Assembly: GCF_000621205.1 (NCBI RefSeq)
Contig: NZ_KK211228.1
Coordinates: forward strand, 80,246-144,245
DNA: 64,000 bases
DNA from: Halotalea alkalilenta DSM 17697
GTDB lineage: Bacteria; Pseudomonadota; Gammaproteobacteria; Pseudomonadales; Halomonadaceae
Direction of reading: 5' to 3'
In this document: positions 8,170 to 16,881 of the stretch, in pieces
Layout of the letters: each line of letters begins with the position of its first letter
Position numbering within the stretch: the first letter of the stretch is position 1
Notes under the pieces: model-generated
Database searches by the model: none
What the model saw: only the letters and a program-made list of their open reading frames with translations
Told to the model about the DNA's origin: nothing
Made by a program: the position numbers and the translations under genes

Positions 8170-10722
8170 CTACTGCTCGTCCAGACGTTTTCTCAACTTT
8201 TCGACCGCTTCCCTCATACCATTAAGGTATTTAGCCTCTAAAGTTCCAAGAGCCTGAAACGCTCTGGCTCGCTTCCTAGGCTCTTCAACATCAAGATTCA
8301 TTTCCTGCCTTTTCAATTCTTTTATGCTTGAATCAGCATATTCGTCAACAAGTTCCGACATAGCTAGAGCCATACCATCGTCGTACGTGGCTAGTGCGAC
8401 TGAAGTAAAGTAAGAACGCATGGCGGCAGTCTTATCCGAAACTTTAGTGCTCCAAAGCAGCTCCGTAACACCAGCGTTCTCCGAAACTCCACCTAAAATG
8501 AGCTCAATAAACTGAACGAGACCAACGTTGCTTACCATCCCTTCAGCCACATTAGACAAGCCGATCTTTGAAACCATTTGACGAAGCTGTCGATCAGCCG
8601 TAACAAAAAGCACACGATCGCCATGCTCCATCTCGAGTTCAAGTCTTGTTAATTGAAGAGCATCGTGTTCAATCAAAAGAGCTGTCTTTCCATGCGCAAG
8701 GGATGCAGAATACTCTTTCTCTAATGCTGCGTATATTTCTGCATACTTAGAAGTTTTAACCGAATCAACCACCTCGTATCCTTTATCAACAAGCCACTTT
8801 CTAAGAGAATGCTCTGAAGTATAAGGAGCAAATCGTCTCAAATATTCTTCAAATGTAATCACTCCATTTTCTTTTATCCAAGAAGCATAGCCACCGATGT
8901 ATACATTAGTATTAGACGGGCCGTGATAAAGAGCATCCATTTGGGCGATTTTCTCAAAGCCCTTTCCATACTCTCGCTCATACGCCTCTGCTTTCCGTCG
9001 ATGGCTAATGACCTCATTGAGGTACACTGAGCTTACTACTAATTTTAGATCAATAGTGGCAGATAGGGTAGCTTTTTTCAGTCTAGCAATTGACTCTTGA
9101 TAAGCTCTTGAAAAAGGGTGTCCTTCCACTACAGCAGGAAGTAGGACGCTAGCATCAAAATAAATTCTATGAGGAAGCACTGCGTTATGTAGCAACGTAG
9201 ACTTGGGGGCCTGGAAGGCCATTTCTAAAGCGAAACTTACACGTCCTAATTCACCCAATATTTGCGACTCTTCTTCTGAAGGATATTGCAACATTGTCAG
9301 AAACAAACTTAATAATCGGTCTCGGTCATAAGTTGAAATAGGAAACTGACTTTCATTTATAATAGATTTTACCTGGAATGGTTCGGGTGGTCGCCCAGCA
9401 GCGAATGCAGCTCCTAAATCCCAACCCCTTGTTCGGACCATATGAATAAATATTGAGGGAATGTTCTCAGTAAGAGAGTCGCTAAACCTCCATTGTTGTT
9501 GAATTAAGGCACGGTCACTTAGGCTAGCTGTTAGCTTACCGATAGCTGCATCGAGTGAACCTTCATCTAACTTATCACCTTGCCATGCAAAAACAATAGA
9601 GTCTCCAGATTTCATTTTTCGGCATAAGCGTTCTTCAGTTAACGAGCGCAAAGCCGTATCAACAATTCCTTTCGAGGCGCGTGAGTTGAGTCCCAATTGA
9701 GTACGTATCTTTTCGAGTAAAGTTGCTTTTGAGATGGCTTTTGGAGCTGTCTCTTGAAGTAGTGCTGACACGATACCCTCAACGAGAGATTCTTTTAACG
9801 CTTGCGTTGCATTCTTGGCCCTTGATCTTGCAAAACATGCTGCTAAAAAGTTCTTTGCTGGCCCCAGAGGACGTGGATGGCCTTCTGTAAAGGATGATTT
9901 TGTTTTATCTAGTTCAAAGTTTTCTATAGCATCCCAAAGAATTCTATGATCGTCAGAAGAATCATATCTCACCAACTCAATATTTAAACGACTTGCTTTT
10001 TGAAAAAATTCATCGCTCAATCCTTCTGGTAGAAGTGCCATATGTCGGCCAGGAACTGCTGGTCCAAACTGGCGATCAAGATCTTCAAAGATGCTACGAA
10101 TTGCTGGATCATAAAATGAAAACCCCAAAAAAAGCACATTGCGATGAATAAAACAAGACCTTAATAGCTGTAAATAATTTTCATCAGCCATAACACTTTT
10201 GAATTGGCTTTCTGAAAGAATTATAGATGTAGGCACTTCAGCTGCCCCATGAATTCGAGCTACAAATAAATCCTCTTCCCATTGAGCCTGCTTAAATGAG
10301 GCATCACCATACTTGTAGTCAATGGCGCTAACGCCCCTTTGCTTTGCGATAGCATCGTGGATACTCTTGTCAAAATTTGTGGTAACGCAAGCACGAAATG
10401 GTAATTTTGCTATAGAGCTTATATTTTCAGAATTATAACTTTTAAACGAATTTCGAAGAAATTCTAGTTTATCTCCGCTGAGCATTTTCGATGTCAAAAA
10501 AAAATACTCTACCGCTTTTGTAAGCTCACCATCTCTCACACATTGCTTCATAATCTGAGCATTTAAAGGATCATGTCCTTGCATTACCCCTGCCATACTA
10601 TTTATCAAAGAATTCCAGGTGAGTAAACCAGCTTTCACCGAAACTCCAGCGCCAGTAAAAACTATAGGAAAGGAGGCATCATTAAAAAAACGACTTAGTG
10701 CAGCTGAGGCTGAAGAGTTCAA
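8170..10722 (-). CDS. SIR2-like NADase / PIN-like nuclease fusion, predicted antiphage or toxin effector
   Basis: An 850-residue protein. Residues about 15-265 form a SIR2-like domain with GAGVS (24-28), TTNFD (114-118), a candidate catalytic histidine in RIHG (H158) and LGFSFYDP (199-206); bacterial SIR2 domains of this kind usually hydrolyse NAD+. A middle part (about 330-390) looks like a winged helix. Residues about 520-740 carry acidic positions spaced as in PIN nucleases: YFDAS (D523), NEV (E570), EHDAL (D687) and TADRQL (D710). A helical tail of about 110 residues follows. The start codon is TTG, supported by AGAGG six bases upstream and a 4-base overlap with the preceding small frame. 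The gene is AT-rich in a GC-rich chromosome, next to an IS element. Domain identities are inferred from motifs; defence is inferred from the family. Confidence 0.75.
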   Translation of the reverse strand: MNSSASAALSRFFNDASFPIVFTGAGVSVKAGLLTWNSLINSMAGVMQGHDPLNAQIMKQCVRDGELTKAVEYFFLTSKMLSGDKLEFLRNSFKSYNSENISSIAKLPFRACVTTNFDKSIHDAIAKQRGVSAIDYKYGDASFKQAQWEEDLFVARIHGAAEVPTSIILSESQFKSVMADENYLQLLRSCFIHRNVLFLGFSFYDPAIRSIFEDLDRQFGPAVPGRHMALLPEGLSDEFFQKASRLNIELVRYDSSDDHRILWDAIENFELDKTKSSFTEGHPRPLGPAKNFLAACFARSRAKNATQALKESLVEGIVSALLQETAPKAISKATLLEKIRTQLGLNSRASKGIVDTALRSLTEERLCRKMKSGDSIVFAWQGDKLDEGSLDAAIGKLTASLSDRALIQQQWRFSDSLTENIPSIFIHMVRTRGWDLGAAFAAGRPPEPFQVKSIINESQFPISTYDRDRLLSLFLTMLQYPSEEESQILGELGRVSFALEMAFQAPKSTLLHNAVLPHRIYFDASVLLPAVVEGHPFSRAYQESIARLKKATLSATIDLKLVVSSVYLNEVISHRRKAEAYEREYGKGFEKIAQMDALYHGPSNTNVYIGGYASWIKENGVITFEEYLRRFAPYTSEHSLRKWLVDKGYEVVDSVKTSKYAEIYAALEKEYSASLAHGKTALLIEHDALQLTRLELEMEHGDRVLFVTADRQLRQMVSKIGLSNVAEGMVSNVGLVQFIELILGGVSENAGVTELLWSTKVSDKTAAMRSYFTSVALATYDDGMALAMSELVDEYADSSIKELKRQEMNLDVEEPRKRARAFQALGTLEAKYLNGMREAVEKLRKRLDEQ

Positions 10723-10937
10723 TTCTTACCTCTCAATTTATGTATATAGGTTAATTTTATATATAGAGGCGAAATTCTGAAACTGTCAGCAATTGCGATA
10801 TTAAATGATTTACCCCCCCCTCTCCCAAGTAGATCCTTAACCACGATACACGCTGTTGATTTACGGAAGTGACGGCGAAAGTGAGAGACACGTAGTTCTG
10901 AATAAAATTCTTCAAAAGGTGAGTTTTCAGCTTTCAC
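10719..10937 (-). CDS. Small ORF overlapping the SIR2-PIN start, with a G8 tract
   Basis: A 72-residue frame starting with GTG (AAGGG upstream) and ending in TTGA, which overlaps the TTG start of the SIR2-PIN gene, so the two could be translationally coupled. No domain is recognised. It contains a run of eight G on the coding strand (10814-10823 region), reading LGRGGGK. Such a tract is prone to slippage and could switch translation into or out of the coupled frame. It may be a real partner protein or only a leader frame. Confidence 0.4.
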   Translation of the reverse strand: MKAENSPFEEFYSELRVSHFRRHFRKSTACIVVKDLLGRGGGKSFNIAIADSFRISPLYIKLTYIHKLRGKN

Positions 10938-11318
10938 ACAACTGCCCTTCCTCGCAGAATTTCATTCTGGGTCGAGTACAGGCAGGAGCTCACGTACTCG
11001 CTCAGGAATACCTTTTGCATCAATCTGACACAATCTGTAGCACAGCTTCCTGGGCCTCGCCGCATTTTTCTCTCCCTTCTCGAAAAAACGCATAAATCCG
11101 CATAATTTTTTGCCCCCGCTCCCCTGCCCACCGCCCCAGCACTGGCGCGGCTTTCAGCCGTGTCCGGGCTGCCGAAAAACCCACCCATTTAGCGCGCAGG
11201 CGGGGCGGGGAGTCGATAACGCGCGGGCGGGTCGCGGCGCGGTGGCGGCGTCGGTGCACCAAAGGACACGAAAAGGCCGCGCGGTGCGCGGCCAAGGCTG
11301 GGTGAGCGTCGTTGGCGG
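10938..11318. other. Stretch without a supported gene
   Basis: About 380 bases in which composition changes from AT-rich (left) to very GC-rich (11110-11300). A minus-strand frame (10934-11188) overlaps the next small ORF by GTGA but has no recognisable protein features. The terminator of the gene at 11319 lies here. The sharp composition change suggests a junction between DNAs of different origin. Confidence 0.3.
11271..11293 (-). terminator. Intrinsic terminator of the 173-residue gene
   Basis: An 8-bp perfect stem (ggccgcgc / gcgcggcc) with a 3-base loop, followed on the minus strand by TTTT. It lies 25 bases beyond the stop of the gene at 11319. Confidence 0.7.
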
Positions 11319-11840
11319 TCAGCTGCGCTGGCGCTGTCTGGCTTGCTCTCGCTCCACGCGTCTGCGGTGGCGATACGCAGGAGAATGCACCTTCTGGGCG
11401 TCGCCTTCGCGCCTATCACGCTGGATCAGGCGCATCGACTCGGGCAATGGATCCTGCTTAGGCTCGCCTTGCCGATGTCGTTCGACCAGCGCTTCGAGCC
11501 ACTCACGGTAGCGGTACGTCGTGACCTGCCGCTCCTCGACCTGACCGGCAAGGGTGGGCGCGGAGATACCGAAGCTGCGCCCGACGACGGGATCCCGCGC
11601 GACCCGCTCCTCGATCAGGGTGCGGTGCGAGGCGATCGCCGCAAGCAGCGCTTGCCCCGCCTCGGTGCCGAACACATGCGCGGCCAGGGTGTCCACGCGG
11701 TAGCGGCGCCATCCATCCCTGGCGGCCTGGTAGTGGCCCAGGTAAACGGTACGAAGATCGGCATTGTCGAAGCGCACTTCCTCGAGGTCGGCCTCCAGCG
11801 TGTCGGCGAGTTGCTCGTACTCCCCGGCCCAGCTCAGCAT
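11319..11840 (-). CDS. Hypothetical island or plasmid-type protein
   Basis: A 173-residue, strongly charged, mostly helical protein with an acidic N-terminal half and a basic C-terminal tail (HRRRVEREQARQRQRS). It has no membrane segment. GC-rich codon use resembles the chromosome, unlike the AT-rich neighbours. Its ATG overlaps the stop of a small ORF (ATGCTGA), a coupled arrangement. It ends before a good terminator. Proteins of this appearance occur on plasmids and integrative elements, but I cannot name the family. Confidence 0.5.
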   Translation of the reverse strand: MLSWAGEYEQLADTLEADLEEVRFDNADLRTVYLGHYQAARDGWRRYRVDTLAAHVFGTEAGQALLAAIASHRTLIEERVARDPVVGRSFGISAPTLAGQVEERQVTTYRYREWLEALVERHRQGEPKQDPLPESMRLIQRDRREGDAQKVHSPAYRHRRRVEREQARQRQRS

Positions 11841-11962
11841 GCTCGGGCCGCCTTGGCCTTGAGCTGGCGAATCGGCTTGGTCAGCTCACCGTCGGCGTCA
11901 CGAGAGTTATTAGGAGGACATGCCAATCCAGGTTTTATAGATGCACTGTGCTGTCCCGACAT
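11834..11962 (-). CDS. Small ORF coupled to the 173-residue gene
   Basis: A 42-residue frame (MSGQHSASIKPGL... ending LKAKAARAC). Its stop overlaps the start of the next gene by seven bases. The C-terminal 20 residues (DGELTKPIRQLKAKAARA) look like genuine GC-rich coding sequence, while the first part is AT-richer. It may therefore be the surviving 3' end of a larger gene fused to a chance start. No strong ribosome site is seen. Confidence 0.35.
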   Translation of the reverse strand: MSGQHSASIKPGLACPPNNSRDADGELTKPIRQLKAKAARAC

Positions 11963-11992
11963 CGGCTAGTCTATTAGTCACTAAAGTTATAT

Positions 11993-12140
11993 ATGAAACC
12001 TGAGACTGTTTTTATTAAGCCAAATCCGACAAAATGTCACGGATATTATCTAAGTATTGAATCCAAAAATCGGCGTTAGCCCAGAAGCTATTAAATTAGT
12101 TCATGACAATGAACGTCTCTATATAAAAAAGATGCCGTAA
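11993..12140 (+). pseudogene. Small AT-rich gene with a one-base insertion
   Basis: An ATG at 11993 opens a frame (MKPETVFIKPNPTKCHG...) that stops at 12077-12079. Shifting by one base at the A5 run near 12064-12068 continues it in a protein-like way (SPEAIKLVHDNERLYIKKMP) to a TAA at 12138. Together they would make about 48 residues. The composition matches the neighbouring AT-rich gene. The family is not recognised. Apart from this the stretch 11963-12186 holds nothing I can support. Confidence 0.35.
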
Positions 12141-12186
12141 TCATGAAAAACACATTATCCCAATTAATTTTAATTCCTGAAAATAA

Positions 12187-12972
12187 TTATAAAGCAGCAT
12201 GCTGAAAGTAGCTACCAACATATCTAACTGCCCGTCTTAAATTAGTAATTTTTCCGTCTGCCTCTCGCTGAAACGATGGTATCCCAAAGGCAAGCAAACG
12301 TGCTCCCTGCGGGGTATACAATTTCAATCTCAAGTGCCCAAATACCGGTTGCGGAACTCCCTCAACCATCAATCGTGCAACTATAAACTTTTTATCCAAG
12401 TCTCTAAGGGAAGGATATAAGTTGGGCCAATAAGTTTGAAGTGCAGGTTCAACCTTGAAATCCACTCTATCACTAGCAGTATTGTACGATCCTGAATACT
12501 CATAGGTATAAATACCTGATTTATACTCCCTCCATACGTCAATAGCTCCATCTGGACCTTTCATAATCCAGAATAGTCTTTCCGCAACATTTTCATCGAT
12601 CGCGTTCGGTTCATTTAGAAAATTCTCATTTCTATTGAAAAATATGCGATTCTCTAATGAACTGTGTTCAATTGGGATCACTTTCACAGTTAAGCGATAG
12701 AATCCCACAATTTTCTCTTCTGGCGTGATAATGTCAACAAAAACTTCTGATTCGCTCCAGTCTAAAAGTGTACTGATACGCTCAACATTGGCTTTCATAC
12801 CTGCAAATCCTTGGGACTGCAATATGGCATTAAAGCTGCCGAAAACTATAGTTAATAATCCAATGAGATAAATATACTTCTTTTCATATCGCTCAGGAAT
12901 AAGCGATATGCACAGGGCAGCCACTCCGACTAGTACGACCATAATAGAAATAACAAGCTCTATATTTTTCAT
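12187..12972 (-). CDS. Hypothetical membrane-anchored protein
   Basis: A 261-residue protein with two hydrophobic segments at the N-terminus (about residues 5-24 and 33-52), joined by a short basic turn (PERYEKKY). A soluble, beta-rich C-terminal domain of about 200 residues follows. The pattern fits an inner-membrane protein with a large soluble sensor or binding domain; no family is recognised. It is AT-rich compared with the chromosome and lies beside the selenocysteine tRNA gene, so it was probably acquired horizontally. The ATG has no obvious ribosome site. Island location makes a defence role possible, but nothing in the sequence shows it. Confidence 0.55.
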   Translation of the reverse strand: MKNIELVISIMVVLVGVAALCISLIPERYEKKYIYLIGLLTIVFGSFNAILQSQGFAGMKANVERISTLLDWSESEVFVDIITPEEKIVGFYRLTVKVIPIEHSSLENRIFFNRNENFLNEPNAIDENVAERLFWIMKGPDGAIDVWREYKSGIYTYEYSGSYNTASDRVDFKVEPALQTYWPNLYPSLRDLDKKFIVARLMVEGVPQPVFGHLRLKLYTPQGARLLAFGIPSFQREADGKITNLRRAVRYVGSYFQHAAL

Positions 12973-13112
12973 AGATTATACTAGCCTAATAATTGATATC
13001 AGCAAGCTGACCTTGCCTATACCACATAGATCAACTGTCAGGGTTATCACTTGCTCTTTATAAAACTGTCAACTTCGTAAAGTAAGGGCGCGAAGGCGTC
13101 TAAACTAAAAGA

Positions 13113-13210
13113 TGGCGGAAGAGCGTGGGAGTCGAACCCACCGGGGACTGCTTGGCAGCCCCCACACGGAGTTGAAGTCCGGTCGCCCCACCGGGGGTCG
13201 ATCCTCTTCC
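13113..13210 (-). tRNA. selC: tRNA-Sec (UCA)
   Basis: A 98-base gene with the extended acceptor stem (GGAAGAG pairing with CTCTTCC), a long variable arm, anticodon TCA in the loop cttcaac, the T-loop ggttcgactcc and an encoded CCA. It charges with serine, is converted to selenocysteine by SelA, and reads UGA with SelB. It lies 25 bases beyond selB in the same direction. Its 3' end faces the accessory region, and selC is a known island integration site in enterobacteria. Confidence 0.95.
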
Positions 13211-13235
13211 TTCGATGCGCTTGACGCTTGGTCCT

Positions 13236-15155
13236 TCAGTGCCACATATCGGGCCGTCGAATGCGGTGCACGTCGCGTACCCGCCGGGTGAAGCCGATGC
13301 GGTCGAAGAATTCGAGCTGCTGGATCGCGAGCTTGCGGCCTACCTGGGTGCGATCACGGTATTCACGGGCGAGGATGCTGCCATGCTCGGCCTCGATTGC
13401 CAATACTATTTCAGCCAGGGTTTGGATGGTGGCGAGTGGGTAGAAGTGATCCTTGCGCACTTGGTAGAGCGCGCCGAGGCGGGCGCTGGCGCTGAGTACT
13501 TCGCGTACCCGCTGTTCGGCAAGGCCCTGGCTCTGGGCGATGTCGCGGACCCGGGGGGGATCGAAGCTTTCATCGAGCAGTGGTGCGATGCGCTGCCATA
13601 GCGCTTCGTCTTCTTCCCCCAGCCGGGCGCGATGGCCGGGTTCGGCGATGAAGGGGCCGTGGCTGACCAGCCGGCCCTGGGCGAGCAGCCGCTCGAGCAG
13701 CTGGCGGAAGATCGGGCTGGCGAGCCTGGGGGCGGCCTGGCGGCGCAGGCGCTCGCGCTCGGTGCCGGCGGCGGCGGGTTCGAGCTGGTGGTTGGCGGCG
13801 ACGACCTCGCACAGGCGCTGTTCCAGCGCGGCGAGGTGGCCCGGGGCGAACAGCCGGGTCTCGCTGTCTGCGCTGATGATCACCAGCCCCAGGGCCTCAG
13901 CGCGTAGGCTCAATGTTTCCATCCGGCGGTTGAGGTTGGCGGCGAGCGGTGCCAGTTCGATGCCTTCACCCTGCAGTTCGGCGAGCGCGGTGAGGGCGGG
14001 GTCGAAGCCCTCGGCCGACTCGGTCGCGCCGTGATCGAGCGCGCGACGCAGTATGCCAAGCCATGCCAGCCGCTCGGCTCGCCGGGCGCCGCGTCGCGGT
14101 GGGTGGCGATCGAGCACCCGGCCGCCGCCAAGCGTGCGATCGGCGCCGTGGCTGCGAATCACCAGCCGGTCCGCGCAGCAGGCGAGCACCGGCTGGTCGA
14201 GCGTGAGCTGGGCCAGTGCGCGCCCGCCAGGGGCGAGCTCGCTGCCTTCGAGCAGCCCTACCCGGCCGGTGAGATGGGCGGCGCCCAGGTGCACGTGCAC
14301 CGGGGTCCAGTGGGCCAGCGGCCGGTCGAGATCGTCGAGCAGGCGCAGGTCGATGTCCAAGCGCTCGTGCCCCTCGGGGGGCTCGCTCGCCTCGACCACC
14401 CAGCCGCCGCGCTGGATCTCGCTGCGCTCGACGCCGGCGAGGTTGAGCGCGCAGCGATCGCCGCGCCGGGCGCGCTCGGCAGGCCGGTTCTGGCGCCTGA
14501 GCCCGCGCACCCGGGCGCTCTCCTGGGCGGGAAAGAGCCACAGCTGGGCGCCCTCCTCGACCTCGCCATCGACCACCGTGCCGGTGACCACCAGCCCCGC
14601 GCCGGTCTTGACGAAGGCACGGTCGACCGCGAGACGAAACCGCCCCGGTGCGGGGCGGGCGCGCCAGCGGCTGGCGCACTGCCAGAGCCAGTCGCGCAGC
14701 GCCTCGATCCCCTCGCCGCTGCGGCTGGACAGCGCGAAGATCGGCGCGGGCTCGCCGAGCCAGTCGGCGAGTTCCAATCGGCGCTGTTCGATCAGATCGG
14801 CGTCGACCAGGTCGCACTTGGTCAGTGCCACTGCGCGTACCGGAATCGACAGCAGCCGCAGGATCGCAAGGTGCTCGACGCTCTGCGGCATGATCCCGTC
14901 GTCGCAGGCGACCACCAGCAGCGCACCGTCGATGCCGCCGACGCCGGCGAGCATGTTGTGAATGAACTTCTCATGCCCAGGCACGTCGATGAAGCCGAGC
15001 TCGACCCCTTCGGGTCCCTGCGGATAGGCGAAGCCCGGCTCGATGGTCAGCCCCCGCGCCTTCTCCTCCTTGAGCGCGTCGGTGTCGATGCCGGTGAGGC
15101 ACTTGATCAGCGCGGTCTTGCCGTGGTCGACATGGCCGGCGGTACCGATGATCAC
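13236..15155 (-). CDS. selB: Selenocysteine-specific elongation factor SelB
   Basis: A 639-residue GTPase that delivers Sec-tRNA to ribosomes at UGA codons marked by a SECIS hairpin. The N-terminus begins [14 protein letters not shown] (G1), followed by the G3 motif DVPGHEKF and the G4 motif TKCD. EF-Tu-like domains II and III follow, and winged-helix repeats at the C-terminus bind SECIS RNA. The GTG start at 15155 overlaps the selA stop (GTGA) and has GGAGGAG ahead of it; a longer open frame upstream is an artefact of GC-rich DNA. It sits in a selA-selB-selC train. Confidence 0.95.
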   Translation of the reverse strand: MIIGTAGHVDHGKTALIKCLTGIDTDALKEEKARGLTIEPGFAYPQGPEGVELGFIDVPGHEKFIHNMLAGVGGIDGALLVVACDDGIMPQSVEHLAILRLLSIPVRAVALTKCDLVDADLIEQRRLELADWLGEPAPIFALSSRSGEGIEALRDWLWQCASRWRARPAPGRFRLAVDRAFVKTGAGLVVTGTVVDGEVEEGAQLWLFPAQESARVRGLRRQNRPAERARRGDRCALNLAGVERSEIQRGGWVVEASEPPEGHERLDIDLRLLDDLDRPLAHWTPVHVHLGAAHLTGRVGLLEGSELAPGGRALAQLTLDQPVLACCADRLVIRSHGADRTLGGGRVLDRHPPRRGARRAERLAWLGILRRALDHGATESAEGFDPALTALAELQGEGIELAPLAANLNRRMETLSLRAEALGLVIISADSETRLFAPGHLAALEQRLCEVVAANHQLEPAAAGTERERLRRQAAPRLASPIFRQLLERLLAQGRLVSHGPFIAEPGHRARLGEEDEALWQRIAPLLDESFDPPRVRDIAQSQGLAEQRVREVLSASARLGALYQVRKDHFYPLATIQTLAEIVLAIEAEHGSILAREYRDRTQVGRKLAIQQLEFFDRIGFTRRVRDVHRIRRPDMWH

Positions 15156-16594
15156 CGCGTCTCCTCCGTCCCGGCGGGTCGTATGAGCTGGTCGATGAAC
15201 GCCGCCTCGTCGCCCTCTTCCAGGCAGCGCAGATCGAGCCATAGCGCGCCCTCCTTGAGCCGTCCGATCACCGGCCGCCCGAGCCCGCGCATCTGCGCCT
15301 CGAGCCGGCGCAGCGCGCGTTCGCGCTCCTCGCGCCGCGCCGCCCGGGGGCGCCATACCAAGGCGTGGCTCGGCAGTCGGTCGACCGGCAGCGAGCCGCT
15401 ACCGAGCTGGCTCATGCAGGCGGCGAGCTCGAAATTGAATCCTTCGAAGCGGGCGTCGAGGTCGTCGCCGAGCCGCGCCAGCAGGCGCTCGCCGGTGGCA
15501 CGGATCGAATCCTCGTCGCGACACAGCAGACGCAGGGTCGGCAGCGTTCGCTCGGGATGGTCGTCGTCGCGATAGTGACGCAGGGTCGCCTCCAGCGCGG
15601 CGAGCACCAGCTTGTCGAGCCGCAGCGCGCGCTTGAGTGGATGGCGCTTGATCCGCTCGATGCAGTCGCGCCGGCCGACGATGATGCCGGCCTGCGGGCC
15701 GCCGAGCAGCTTGTCGCCGCTGAAGGTGACCACGTCGGCGCCATCGAGGATCGCATCGCGCGGCAGGGCTTCGTGGGGCAGCCCGAAAGCAGCCAGATCG
15801 ATCAGCGCGCCGCTGCCCAGGTCGACCACCAACGGCAGCCCGGCGGCGTGGGCGATCTCGGCCATCTCGCGCTCATCGAGCGTGCTGGTGAAGCCCTCGA
15901 TCGCGTAGTTGGAGGCATGAACCTTGACCAGCAACCCGGTCTCCTGGTTGATCGCATCCCGATAGTCGCGCGGGTGGGTGCGGTTGGTGGTGCCGACCTC
16001 GCGCAGCCTGCAGCCGGCGGCGGCCATAATATCGGGCATGCGGAAGGCCCCGCCGATCTCGATCAGCTCACCGCGCGAGACGATCGCCTCGCGCCCGGCG
16101 CCGAGCGCGCCAAGGGTCAGCACCACGGCGGCCGCGTTGTTGTTGACCACCGTCGCGGCCTCGGCACCGGTCAGCTCGCAGAGCAGCGCCTCGACCAGCG
16201 TGTCACGATCGCCCCGCCCGCCGTCCTCGAGGTCGTACTCCAATGCCACCGGCGCACGCGCCACACGGCCCAGCGCCTCGATCGCCGGCTCCGAGAGCAG
16301 CGCGCGGCCGAGATTGGTGTGGATCACCGTGCCGGTGAGATTGAACACCGCCCGCGCCCGGGGCCGGCTCCAGCGGCTGAGGCGCTCGAGCACGCCTCGC
16401 GCCAGCGCCTCCTCGCTCAATGCCTCGAGGGTCGCCCCTTCACGCGCCGAGGCCAGCTCGTCACGCACCATGCGCAGGCTCAGCTTGTGGCCGTAGCGCT
16501 CGACCGCGGCCTGCAGCAGGGGATGGCGCAGCAGACGGTCCACCGAGGGCAGCAACCGGCGGGCATCGACGATGGAAGCGGGAAGATCAGGCAT
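15152..16594 (-). CDS. selA: L-seryl-tRNA(Sec) selenium transferase SelA
   Basis: A pyridoxal-phosphate enzyme of about 480 residues that converts seryl-tRNA(Sec) to selenocysteyl-tRNA(Sec) using selenophosphate; members assemble as decamers. The PLP-binding lysine is in [13 protein letters not shown] near residue 290, and [17 protein letters not shown] near residue 85 is typical of the family. The start at 16594 ([10 protein letters not shown]) is preferred over an in-frame TTG at 16609 because GAGAG stands ahead of it. The selenophosphate donor gene selD is not in the window. Confidence 0.95.
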   Translation of the reverse strand: MPDLPASIVDARRLLPSVDRLLRHPLLQAAVERYGHKLSLRMVRDELASAREGATLEALSEEALARGVLERLSRWSRPRARAVFNLTGTVIHTNLGRALLSEPAIEALGRVARAPVALEYDLEDGGRGDRDTLVEALLCELTGAEAATVVNNNAAAVVLTLGALGAGREAIVSRGELIEIGGAFRMPDIMAAAGCRLREVGTTNRTHPRDYRDAINQETGLLVKVHASNYAIEGFTSTLDEREMAEIAHAAGLPLVVDLGSGALIDLAAFGLPHEALPRDAILDGADVVTFSGDKLLGGPQAGIIVGRRDCIERIKRHPLKRALRLDKLVLAALEATLRHYRDDDHPERTLPTLRLLCRDEDSIRATGERLLARLGDDLDARFEGFNFELAACMSQLGSGSLPVDRLPSHALVWRPRAARREERERALRRLEAQMRGLGRPVIGRLKEGALWLDLRCLEEGDEAAFIDQLIRPAGTEETR

Positions 16595-16881
16595 GGGACT
16601 CTCGATCAACGAAGATTGATGAAATCAGGATCGCTCAGCGATCACCCCGACGCCAGCCAGCGTCCGTCGGGTTCATATCTCAGGCCGTACGCGGGACACC
16701 CGCAGCGGGCCGATGGCTAAACGTTCCCGCTTCTGTGCCGAGACCTGCATTCAGGGAGATCCTGCTCCATCCGGGTCAACCCGAAGCGAGGAGCCGGACA
16801 TCGGCCCCAAGCCGTGGATAGACCCTTGCAATTCGTCCCGCAAGAAGCGAAGTGATACCGAGCGGCGTCCCATGCATTTGC

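Noticed and set aside
12972-12985. TATAAT just before the ATG at 12972, suggesting a leaderless gene
   Set aside because: With this spacing transcription would start inside the gene, and the -35 candidate is 19 bases away; it is probably chance in AT-rich DNA.
4700-13112. CRISPR array or phage integrase in the island
   Set aside because: No regularly spaced repeats and no recombinase other than the IS481 transposase can be seen.
15156-15356. N-terminal extension of selB
   Set aside because: The extension lies within selA and is arginine- and alanine-rich; GGAGGAG and the GTPase motif place the start at 15155.
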